Shown piece by piece: positions 1 through 7,000 of a DNA stretch of 7,299 nt. The position numbers and the translations under genes were made by a program. Below the pieces are notes generated by a model. It was not told the origin of the DNA, ran no database searches, and was given only the letters and a program-made list of their open reading frames with translations. This DNA comes from Spirochaetaceae bacterium (GTDB lineage Bacteria > Spirochaetota > Spirochaetia > DSM-27196 > SKKC01), in assembly GCA_003552745.1 (NCBI GenBank), contig PUOG01000201.1, positions 1 through 7,299 on the forward strand. The letters run 5' to 3'. How positions within the stretch are numbered: position 1 is the first letter of the stretch; each line of letters begins with the position of its first letter.

Positions 1-2
1 CA

Positions 3-1145
3 CTCGTCCCGCTCTTCGCGCATACCAGAGCCTCCTCGCTCTTCGCGGGGATCGGCGTCGGTGTGATCGATCCGCCGCTCGCCTTTCACTCCACCCCGGA
101 GCTCTTCGCCGCCGAGCGCGAGCGACCGCGCTTCGACTACGAGCTGAACGATCCGGGAGAACGCGAGGTCGATCTGACTTCGTTGAGCCGGCACGAGGCC
201 GAGCTCGACTCCCTGCGCGACACCCTCATCCACGGTAGCATCCGTACCTTCCGCTATCGGGAATACGACAACACGCTCGGCGGCTACCGAAGCGCCCATT
301 GTACGCTGCGCGAGAGTACGCTTCCGCCCGGGAACGCCGCTTTCTACACCGACACGCTGCAGACCCACGATTTCGTTTTCCGTAGAATCCGAAAGCGCTT
401 CCTCTATCTCAAGCCCGAAGAGCGCAGCAGGTCGCGACGCCGGCTCGACGGCGAGAGCATAAACCTCTCCGATGCGGTCGACCTGGCAACGGAGATTCTG
501 CGCGGGGCGGGTGGTGACGAGAAGATCTATGAACGGGTGATGCAGAATCGTCGCGATATCGTCGCCGCGATCCTCGTCGATTCATCGAGCTCGACCGAAG
601 AGATGGTCGGCGACAAGCGCGTTATCGATATCGAGCGGGAGGCGATCTGCCTGCTCTCGAGCGCGTTGCACATCGTCGGAGATGCGTTCGGGGTTTATGC
701 CTTCTTCAGCATGGGGCGGTCGAACGTCTTCTGCAACGTCATCAAGGAGCTCCGCGAGCCGTGGACGCGCGCCGAGCAGTCGAGAATCGCATCGATGGAG
801 GCGCATGCCGGGAACCGCGACGGGTGCGCGATCCGGCACATCACCTCAAAGCTCCTTCAGGCGCCACAGCGGTCGAAGCTGCTTCTGCTTCTCAGCGACG
901 GGATTCCGGCCGACGCCGGCTACGGCTCGCGACGCGGGCGCGAGACAGGGGAGTATGCGATCGAGGACACCCGGCGCGCAATCGACGAGGCGAGGCAGGC
1001 GGGAATAACCCCGTTCTGCATTACCGTCGACCGGTTCGCTCGCAACTACATACCGCGCCTGTACGGCCGCCACTGTGCGATCATCAACGATGTCACGCGG
1101 CTGCCCGAACGAATCGGACGCATCTATGCGAGACTGACCGCATGA
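3..1145 (+). CDS. NorD/CbbO-like VWA-domain protein, C-terminal part (5' truncated by window)
   Basis: The frame is open from the left edge (first full codon at 3), and the GTG at 63 is inside the reading frame rather than a convincing start, so the true start lies upstream. Numbering from that GTG, residues 64-84 (YREYDN...GYRSAHC) match the conserved Y-x-E-W/Y-D segment of NorD-type proteins. Residues 164-360 form the VWA domain: the MIDAS D-x-S-x-S is D173-S-S-S-S177, followed by KRVIDIEREA (185-194), the G-R-S-x-V segment (218-222), AIRH (256-259) and LLSDG (276-280, D279). NorD and CbbO proteins work with MoxR-type AAA+ ATPases (NorQ/CbbQ) to activate or insert metal into target enzymes; no such ATPase is visible here, and it could lie upstream. 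The position that is usually Thr in 'T-R-x-G-x-A-I-R-H' is Asn251 here. The target enzyme cannot be inferred. The family call is strong, the specific role unknown. Confidence 0.88.
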   Translation, partial: LVPLFAHTRASSLFAGIGVGVIDPPLAFHSTPELFAAERERPRFDYELNDPGEREVDLTSLSRHEAELDSLRDTLIHGSIRTFRYREYDNTLGGYRSAHCTLRESTLPPGNAAFYTDTLQTHDFVFRRIRKRFLYLKPEERSRSRRRLDGESINLSDAVDLATEILRGAGGDEKIYERVMQNRRDIVAAILVDSSSSTEEMVGDKRVIDIEREAICLLSSALHIVGDAFGVYAFFSMGRSNVFCNVIKELREPWTRAEQSRIASMEAHAGNRDGCAIRHITSKLLQAPQRSKLLLLLSDGIPADAGYGSRRGRETGEYAIEDTRRAIDEARQAGITPFCITVDRFARNYIPRLYGRHCAIINDVTRLPERIGRIYARLTA

Positions 1146-1762
1146 ACGAAGGCACCGTTTCGATCCGGGAGGAGAAGCGACGCATCCGCCGGACTATGAA
1201 CCGGCAACTCCAACGGTTGGAGGAGTCCGATGCGCAGTGCGCCGGCTCACAACTGCTCGAGCGGGTGATAGGGTGGCTGCACGGGAGCGAACACACCGAC
1301 GGGCGGCAAGAGGTTCGGGCTCGCGTATTCGCCTTCGCGTCGTTCGGAACCGAGCCGGACACGTGGCAGCTCCTGCGGTGGCTCTGGAACCGGAACCGGA
1401 GCGTCTGGCTGCCGCGGGTCGAAGGCCGGCGGATGCGCTTCTGCGAGGTGAGCGGGGAGGAAGATCTCGCACCGACCGGATATCGCGGAATTGCCGAACC
1501 CGCCAACACGGCGGATTCTGATCTGCCCGCCTCCGGCGACCTGATCATCGTGCCCGGGCTCGCGTTCACGATCGAAGGCGCGCGCCTCGGACGCGGCGGC
1601 GGCCATTACGACCGCTTTCTCGCGACGCTCCCAGCGGAATCGACCGCCGCCGGTATAGGATATCCGTTTCAGCTTATCGATTCGCTCCCGGTCGGCGCCC
1701 ACGACATGCCGGTCGACGAGTTCTGGTCGCTCGACGCCTCCTGCGCACCATCCCGCAGTTGA
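1142..1762 (+). CDS. ygfA: 5-formyltetrahydrofolate cyclo-ligase (MTHFS family)
   Basis: This 206-residue cytosolic enzyme should catalyse ATP-dependent conversion of 5-formyl-THF to 5,10-methenyl-THF, returning a storage or inhibitory folate to one-carbon metabolism. Length is normal for the family (about 180-210). The family landmarks are all visible: the basic N-terminal helix REEKRRIRRTM (9-19), FGTEPDT (68-74) at the folate site, VPGLAF (137-142) and the signature RLGRGGGHYDRFL (148-160), which is the phosphate-binding loop. The ATG at 1142 overlaps the stop of the VWA gene (ATGA). No good Shine-Dalgarno precedes it, so translational coupling to the upstream gene is likely. The same frame is open to 761, but that stretch lies inside the VWA gene and adds about 127 residues unlike this family, so it is not part of the protein. 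The symbol is borrowed from the E. coli homologue. Confidence 0.95.
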   Translation: MNEGTVSIREEKRRIRRTMNRQLQRLEESDAQCAGSQLLERVIGWLHGSEHTDGRQEVRARVFAFASFGTEPDTWQLLRWLWNRNRSVWLPRVEGRRMRFCEVSGEEDLAPTGYRGIAEPANTADSDLPASGDLIIVPGLAFTIEGARLGRGGGHYDRFLATLPAESTAAGIGYPFQLIDSLPVGAHDMPVDEFWSLDASCAPSRS

Positions 1763-1788
1763 TCGTGAAGGGGCGACGGCTGTAGCAT
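1759..1788 (+). promoter_or_regulatory. Putative promoter for the Gln-rich coiled-coil gene
   Basis: TTGATC (1759-1764, overlapping the preceding stop codon) and TAGCAT (1783-1788) are separated by 18 bp and each match 4 of 6 positions of the sigma70 consensus. Transcription would start near 1795, just before the AAGGAG ribosome site. The inference is from spacing and sequence only. Read-through from the upstream pair of genes is equally possible. Confidence 0.4.
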
Positions 1789-1797
1789 ATCGACGAT

Positions 1798-1803
1798 AAG
1801 GAG
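1798..1803 (+). promoter_or_regulatory. Shine-Dalgarno AAGGAG
   Basis: AAGGAG lies 9 nt before the ATG at 1813 and 4 nt before another ATG at 1808. The 1808 ATG opens only a five-codon frame (MKWVK, stop 1823-1825), out of frame with the real gene, so this site supports 1813 as the functional start. It is the only clear Shine-Dalgarno that I see before a gene in this window. Confidence 0.75.
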
Positions 1804-1812
1804 CAAAATGAA

Positions 1813-2400
1813 ATGGGTGAAATAAAGAGTGCACTTGAGCTGGCTCTCGAGCGGACCGCCGACGTCGAAGGAGACCGCGAGAGCCTGGAGGCCTACGAGA
1901 ATAAACAGGAAGGGAAACGGATCCTCAGCCGATTTCTCGATGATCCGGAGTTCGAGCTGAAGAAGACGCTGAAATCGTACGATCGCAAGCGCCGCGACCA
2001 GGTTCGACGCGGACTGTTCGATGCGCTCCTTGGAAACATCACGTTGCCGAGCGATCAGCAAGGTATGCAACGAATACAGAGCCTCGCCCCGGCATTCGAG
2101 GCGGTGATCGACGATCGAAAGAGCTTCAACCAGATCTACGACCAGATCGTTCAACTGCTGTCGCAGTATTTGCGCGATCGGCAGCAGCTGATAGAGCAGC
2201 TTCGCCAGCAGTACGAGGGACGATTGCGCCAGAAGGAGGAGGAGCTCGCGCGTCAGACCGGTCAGCGGATGCGGCTCGACCCGTCCCAGGATCCGGAGTT
2301 CGCCCAGGCGCTGCAGCAGAACCTCCAGCAGCTTCAGCAGCAGTACACGCAGGTTATCGATCAGGCACGGGAACAGCTGGAGTCGCTGTACGGAGGGTGA
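1813..2400 (+). CDS. Gln-rich coiled-coil protein of unknown function
   Basis: This 195-residue hydrophilic protein has no signal peptide, membrane segment, cysteine or catalytic motif that I can see, so it is probably cytosolic. Two parts are visible. Residues 1-75 are charged and helical, opening with MGEIKSALELALERTADVEGD. Residues 85-192 are long helices with strong coiled-coil character: 30 of the 195 residues are Gln, 23 of them between 111 and 190, including the LQQNLQQLQQQY region (177-188). A short break with proline (about 156-161, DPSQDPE) separates two helices, suggesting a helical hairpin or a coiled-coil oligomer. The opening sequence resembles small conserved proteins that I associate with spirochaetes, but I cannot name a family with confidence and assign no function. 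It has its own Shine-Dalgarno and a promoter-like sequence. Its stop codon falls inside the first unit of the palindromic repeat array. It converges with the peptidase gene. Confidence 0.85.
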   Translation: MGEIKSALELALERTADVEGDRESLEAYENKQEGKRILSRFLDDPEFELKKTLKSYDRKRRDQVRRGLFDALLGNITLPSDQQGMQRIQSLAPAFEAVIDDRKSFNQIYDQIVQLLSQYLRDRQQLIEQLRQQYEGRLRQKEEELARQTGQRMRLDPSQDPEFAQALQQNLQQLQQQYTQVIDQAREQLESLYGG

Positions 2401-2470
2401 TGCGACGGGTGATGCGATACCCGGGGTGACGCATCACCCGGGGTGATGCATCACCCGGCGATGCCACCCC
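2395..2470. repeat. Array of 17-bp palindromic tandem repeats in a convergent intergenic gap
   Basis: Units starting at 2407, 2424 and 2441 are spaced exactly 17 bp apart. A partial leading unit at 2395 contains the upstream stop codon, and a degenerate trailing unit lies at about 2457-2470. The core is GGGTGATGCATCACCC, a perfect 16-bp palindrome at 2441-2456; the 2424 unit differs by one base and the 2407 unit by two. Units also pair with each other: 2407-2416 is exactly complementary to 2430-2439 (10 bp, 13-nt loop). There is no T-tract on either side, so a classical intrinsic terminator is not supported. A bidirectional RNA-end structure, a REP-like element or a protein-binding array are the alternatives. 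The rest of the gap (2471-2505) shows only a weak bulged hairpin near the peptidase stop. Confidence 0.8.
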
Positions 2471-2505
2471 CGGCCGGTCACACGCGAAGGCATCGCGGGG
2501 AGTGA

Positions 2506-3903
2506 CTACTCCGCGTGCACTCGCGCCGACGCGAGTTCGCCCGATTGTCCAGAAGCCTCGGATCCGAGCTCGTACGGGAGCCGCGTCAGGTAGTCGAAAT
2601 TCCGCTCCAGACACGAAACCGGAACCCGCTCGTCGGTGCCGTGAATCATCGCCGAGAAGCGATCCATCGTAAGCTCGGGTGTGTTCGCTGCGAACCCGTA
2701 GACGACCGTTCCGCGCTGTCGCCAGTACCTGCCGTCGGTGACCCCGCCGATGAACATCGGCACGATGCGGGTATTCGGGAGAATGTCGGCAAGAATGCGC
2801 TCGGTCGCACGCTTCAGCGGCGTTTCGAGATCGCTCACGTTGCTCGGATAGAATTCGAAGAACTCGATTTCGACCTCTTCATTCGAGTCACCGATCGCCT
2901 CCCGCAGCATGCGTTGCGCGTGCTCCACACCCTGCCCGGGCAGGAGCCGGATGTCGACTTCCAGTGCGGCCGATCCCGGCACGATGTTGACCTTCCCCCG
3001 GGTCTCCAACACATTCGGGCTGATGCTCGTTCTCGCTGCTGTATGGAGAAACTTCGCACGTCCAGGATTTCGCCGGTAGAGCCGGGAGAGCGCGAGATCG
3101 AACGTCGCCGGCAGACGGGCGAGGAGCCGAGAGAAACGGTCGGTCATGAACGCTTCGCTCATCTCCCGGATGATTGGAGTCAATGCCGGTCTTGCCTGGT
3201 ATGCCGCGAGCGCCTCGGCGGCCTTCGATGCTTTCACGAGCGCGTTGTCGGCACGGTACGGCATCGATCCGTGTCCCGACGTACCGCGGAACTTCATTCG
3301 CGCCCAGCAGATCCCCTTTTCGCCGACGGTGAAGGTTAGTCCCGGCACGCGTCCCTCGGAGAGGTGCATCCCACCGACCTCGGTTACCATATAGTCGCAC
3401 TTGACGAGATCGGAATGCTGCTCGGTGAGGAAGCGGGCACCGAACGTTCCGCCGGCTTCCTCGTCGCTGACGACGATCAACAGGACGTCCCCCGGGGGCG
3501 GCTCACTCTCGGCGATGACGGTGAACGCCGCCGCCGAAGTCGCAACCATGCCGAGCATATCGAGCGTTCCACGTCCCCATACCTCACCGTCGACAACCTC
3601 TCCGCCGAAGGGGTCACGACTCCACTGGGAGGCATCGGCCGGCACGACGTCGACGTGCCCCATATAGGCGAGTGTCGGGTGAAAATGATCGCGTCCCGGA
3701 ATCCGGGCAACGAGATTCGCACGATCCGGTCGCTCATATAGTATCGAGCTCTCGATCCCATACGGACTCAGAAAATCGCGGACAGCCTCGATCGACCGAG
3801 TCTCCTCTCCGGAGTCGTCTGCGCCGGTGTTTACGCACGCGTTTCGCACGAGAGTCTGCAGGAGCGGAATAGCTCGATCCGCTACGAGGCGCTGAGTTTC
3901 CAT
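2506..3903 (-). CDS. M20-family zinc metallopeptidase (carboxypeptidase/dipeptidase-like)
   Basis: This 465-residue protein, of normal family length, should hydrolyse short peptides or N-acyl amino acids at a two-zinc centre. Metal and catalytic residues are all visible: H83 and D85 in GHVDVVP, bridging D115 in GRGTLDM, general base E148 with ligand E149 in SDEEAGG, E175 in TEVGG and H421 in IHGTDER. H211 in GTSGHGSMPYRADNA marks the start of the lid/dimerisation domain (about 195-330). This order fits the M20 branch containing carboxypeptidase S and PM20D1-like enzymes better than DapE or ArgE, but the substrate is not predictable. No signal peptide is visible, so it is likely cytosolic. The ATG at 3903 was chosen because METQRL gives a normal N terminus. 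The frame stays open to 4425, but only across the opposite-strand cyclase gene. No Shine-Dalgarno is present, and a -10-like TAGCAT ends 7 nt before the ATG. The gene is divergent from the cyclase. Confidence 0.93.
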   Translation of the reverse strand: METQRLVADRAIPLLQTLVRNACVNTGADDSGEETRSIEAVRDFLSPYGIESSILYERPDRANLVARIPGRDHFHPTLAYMGHVDVVPADASQWSRDPFGGEVVDGEVWGRGTLDMLGMVATSAAAFTVIAESEPPPGDVLLIVVSDEEAGGTFGARFLTEQHSDLVKCDYMVTEVGGMHLSEGRVPGLTFTVGEKGICWARMKFRGTSGHGSMPYRADNALVKASKAAEALAAYQARPALTPIIREMSEAFMTDRFSRLLARLPATFDLALSRLYRRNPGRAKFLHTAARTSISPNVLETRGKVNIVPGSAALEVDIRLLPGQGVEHAQRMLREAIGDSNEEVEIEFFEFYPSNVSDLETPLKRATERILADILPNTRIVPMFIGGVTDGRYWRQRGTVVYGFAANTPELTMDRFSAMIHGTDERVPVSCLERNFDYLTRLPYELGSEASGQSGELASARVHAE

Positions 3904-3904
3904 G

Positions 3905-3926
3905 TGCCGAATGCTATCATGCGGCA
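3905..3926. promoter_or_regulatory. 22-bp imperfect palindrome (candidate operator) in the divergent promoter region
   Basis: The palindrome is centred between 3915 and 3916, with 9 of 11 base pairs symmetric. Outer arms are TGCCG (3905-3909) and CGGCA (3922-3926), inner arms ATG (3911-3913) and CAT (3918-3920). It covers the -10-like hexamer of the peptidase promoter (TAGCAT on the - strand, 3916-3911) and a TATCAT on the + strand (3915-3920). A bound protein here would block the peptidase promoter directly. Overlapping opposed -10 elements explain the central symmetry but not the outer arms. Confidence 0.5.
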
Positions 3927-3940
3927 ATGAGCACAGGCAA
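3911..3940 (-). promoter_or_regulatory. Putative promoter for the M20 peptidase gene
   Basis: On the - strand, TTGCCT (3940-3935) is followed after 18 bp by TAGCAT (3916-3911), and the ATG begins 7 nt further on at 3903. With normal spacing the transcript would start at or within a base or two of the ATG, giving a leaderless mRNA, which fits the missing Shine-Dalgarno. The -35 and -10 assignments come from sequence inspection only. Confidence 0.45.
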
Positions 3941-3981
3941 TTCGGAACACGGTATCTCCCTATCTCCGCCTTCACTCTTCG

Positions 3982-4010
3982 TTGTGCCGCATCGGGGTGT
4001 GCGGTAGAAT
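3982..4010 (+). promoter_or_regulatory. Putative promoter for the cyclase gene
   Basis: TTGTGC (3982-3987) and TAGAAT (4005-4010, 5 of 6 consensus) are 17 bp apart. The -10 ends 10 nt before the GTG start at 4021, predicting a leader of only a few bases. The -35 is weak (3 of 6), as would be expected of an activator-dependent or weak promoter. Confidence 0.45.
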
Positions 4011-4020
4011 CTACGACACC

Positions 4021-7000
4021 GTGGCTTCCGAACACGAATCGTTGAGAAGCGGTGAACGCCGCAACGTAACGGTGATGTTCAGCGACATGAAGGACTTCAC
4101 CGCGCTCTCCGAGAAGCTCGATCCAGAGGATATGGACGGGTTGATGGATACGATCTTCTCGCGGTTCGAGCGTATCGTTCGCGAGCATGACGGAACGGTC
4201 GAGAAGTATATCGGAGATGCACTCGTCGCCGTATTCGGTGTGCCCAATATCCACGAGGACGATCCCTCGCGTGCGATCAACGCGGCGCTGAGCTTCCACG
4301 CCGAGATCGATGATATCAATCGCCGGCGCACACAGGATACCGTGACCCTCGCCTTTCGCATCGGGATCCACACCGGACTGATTACGACCGGCCGGCGCGG
4401 CGACTTCGAGGTCGTAACCGGGCACGCGATGAGCGTCGCCTCACGGCTTCAGTCGAATGCCGGCCCCGGTGAAGTACTCGTAAGCGAGTCGACGAGACGT
4501 CGTGCCGAACAGGATTTCGTGTTCGGGGATGCCCGCGACGTCCAGCTCAAAGGGAAGACCGAGAGCATTCGCGCCTACAGAGTTCTCGGACGCGATCCGA
4601 ACCCGTTGTTCGCAGGTGGAGAGTTCTTCGGACGGCGTGATCTCCTCGCTCGATTCACTCACTCCTACCTGCGTCACGACGGAGGGCAACCGGGAGGTTT
4701 CTTCCTTACCGGAGACGTCGGCATCGGCAAGACGAGACTCGCAGGGCAGTTCATCGAACAGGTGCGGTCACTGCCGGGCTTCGACGCAGCGGTACTGACC
4801 GCTCGAGCGAGAATGTACCGCAAGACTCACTTTTCGGTGATCGTCGACCTGCTCCTGACCTACTTCAAGGCTGGGCCTGCCTCGCCCGAGGAGCTCATCG
4901 ATGAGGCCATGCGAACTCTCGAGATCGACAGGAATGCCGCGGAGATCTTCGCGGATCTGAGCTCAAACGAATCCGAACAGGTCGGAGAACACCAGGCGAT
5001 AATTGTACTCTACGCGATGTTTCGTTCGATTCTCGAGCGATCGGCTCGCTCGGCTTTTTCGCCGATTGTCGTCATCGATAACTATCAGTTCGCCGACCCG
5101 CAGAGCCGGGATTTCCTCGAGTTCCTGCTGAAAAACATCCCGACGAAACCGTTCTTCGTCATAACCGCCCGCACCGGGACCGTCTCCGATGTCGGGCAGC
5201 TCTCACAACTGAACGTCGTGGAGGTGCCGTCGCTCGAGGCCGAAGAGTCCGAGCAGCTGATCAACGCGCTCTGGCCGAACGGCGGGTCGGAGGAGACGCG
5301 ACGCGCAATCCTTCGAAGCTCGGCCGGCAATCCGCTTTTCATCGAGGAGTACGTGCGCTACGCCCGCGAGTCGAGTAACAGCGCCACGATCCCGTCGTCG
5401 ATTCAGAGTATTCTCCTCAGCTCGATCGAAGTCTATCCTCAAGGAAGGCGCAATCTCCTCCGTAAGCTTTCGGTTTTCAAACAATCGTTTTCCCGCTCCG
5501 ACGCCTACTTCGTCGAGGAGCACACCGCCGGCAACCCCGAGGACGTCGAGAATGCGCTGAACACCTTTATCGGCGACGGCATCATCTTCGAAACCGACGT
5601 GGTCCTCGCTTTCAAGCACGATGTGCTCAAGCAGACGCTCTATAACTCGCTGCTGAACCACAACAAGCGAATCCTTCACCGCGTGGTCGCCGAGCTCATG
5701 CGAAAACAGGAGCAGCCGCATCTCGAACGATTACTCCATCATCTCGCACGCGGCGAACTCTTCGAGGAGCTCGCGGACTCGATCGAACAGGCGCCCGATG
5801 TGCACGCGAACGCCGATGTACTGCCGTATGTGGATATCGTGTTGCGCGAGGCGGACAGACTCTCGGGTGACCGGCGACGCACATTCCTGTTTATGAAGTC
5901 GGCGATTCACTTCAACTGCGGTAACAGCGCCGAAAGCGATGCGGTGGTCCGCGAGATGTTCGAAATCGCGACAAAAACCGAGCGAATCGAGTACGCAGCG
6001 AGCGCTTTCCACATTACTACCGGACACCATATCGAACGTTTCGAGTTCCAGAAGGCGAAAGCGTGTGGGGAGCGCGCGATTTCGCACTATCAGCTGCTGC
6101 TGGATTCCGAAGACAACGAAAACGACGATGCCTCTCACTGGCGCCGTTCGATTCAGAACGTACGCTATCTGTTGACCATCACCACTTCGCTCTCCTACGA
6201 CTACGACCTTGCCGACGAACACATCCGGCAGATCGAGGAGGAGAACGACGAATCCGACGCCCCGGTCACTGAAGCGCGTGCCGAGTCCTTTTTCATCCGC
6301 GGTGAGTACCGTAAGAGCCTCGAAGCGATCGAGTCATATCTGGAGCGACGCACCGACTCGGCGGCTCCGCACCATGGCATGCTCTACTCGGCGATGCGGA
6401 TCTACTGGCAGCTTTGTGACTACGAGCGTATGCTCACTCTTCTCGACCAGCTGATCCACACATCGATTCCCAAGACCTCCTATCTCAGTCAGATTCACGC
6501 CGCCAGGGCGGCCGCCGAGTATAACGCAGGCAGCTCGAACCGCTCCGAGGACGGCAACAAGGGCGACGCACAGGCGTTCCGGCGGAGTAACGTCGAATCG
6601 TATCTTCGACAGGCGGAGTTCTATGTACTCCAGATCCGTACCGATTTCGGGAAGCTCGATGCACTGCGTACTCTTGCGCTCGCATCGTACGGTACCGGTT
6701 TTTTCGAGCGGGCCGAACAGCATGCCCGTCTCGGAGCGGCGATCGGACTGCACCACTCTGCCTCCTTTCCGACACTCACCTGTCTCATGATTCTCGTCGA
6801 GTTGCTCGATCGGCGCGGAGAGACTGCGGCCGCCGACTTTTTCCTGCGCGAAGCCGCAGGCGTCGTGCAGCAGAAGTGCTCACTTCCGAGCCACGATCTG
6901 ATCTCCTTCCACTACTTCCGTTGCGTCCGATTTCCCGACGATCCGATGTGCTCCGAGTCGCTGCACAGAGCCTCGGTACTGCTCGACCACGAGTGCAACG

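Noticed and set aside
761..1141. Upstream extension of the cyclo-ligase frame
   Set aside because: It lies within the VWA gene in another frame and resembles Arg/Ala-rich shadow sequence; the enzyme family begins at the REEKRR helix after 1142.
1808..1825. Five-codon frame MKWVK overlapping the start of the Gln-rich gene
   Set aside because: An ATG 4 nt from the Shine-Dalgarno could recruit some ribosomes, but it is too short to call and is most simply a chance frame.
2395..2470. CRISPR array
   Set aside because: The units are contiguous 17-bp repeats with no spacers, and no cas genes are present.
2494..2515. Intrinsic terminator at the peptidase 3' end
   Set aside because: The CGCGG...CCGCG arms pair only with two bulged G residues, overlap the stop codon and have no T-tract.
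2515..3339. Long + strand open frame (274 codons) antisense to the peptidase
   Set aside because: It is the shadow of a well-supported metallopeptidase gene in GC-rich DNA; no recognisable motif and no start signals.
3927..4007. 26-codon + strand frame (ATG 3927, stop TAG 4005-4007) just after the TATCAT hexamer
   Set aside because: No -35 element, no Shine-Dalgarno, low-complexity translation with no similarity; it could be a leader peptide but nothing beyond position supports it.
3982..4020. TTG at 3982 as cyclase start
   Set aside because: It coincides with the predicted -35 and lacks a Shine-Dalgarno; GTG 4021 gives a typical short N terminus before the cyclase domain.
3904..4425. Open - strand frame extending the peptidase by 174 residues upstream of 3903
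   Set aside because: It runs antisense through the cyclase domain, has no family resemblance, and the peptidase has a normal N terminus at 3903.
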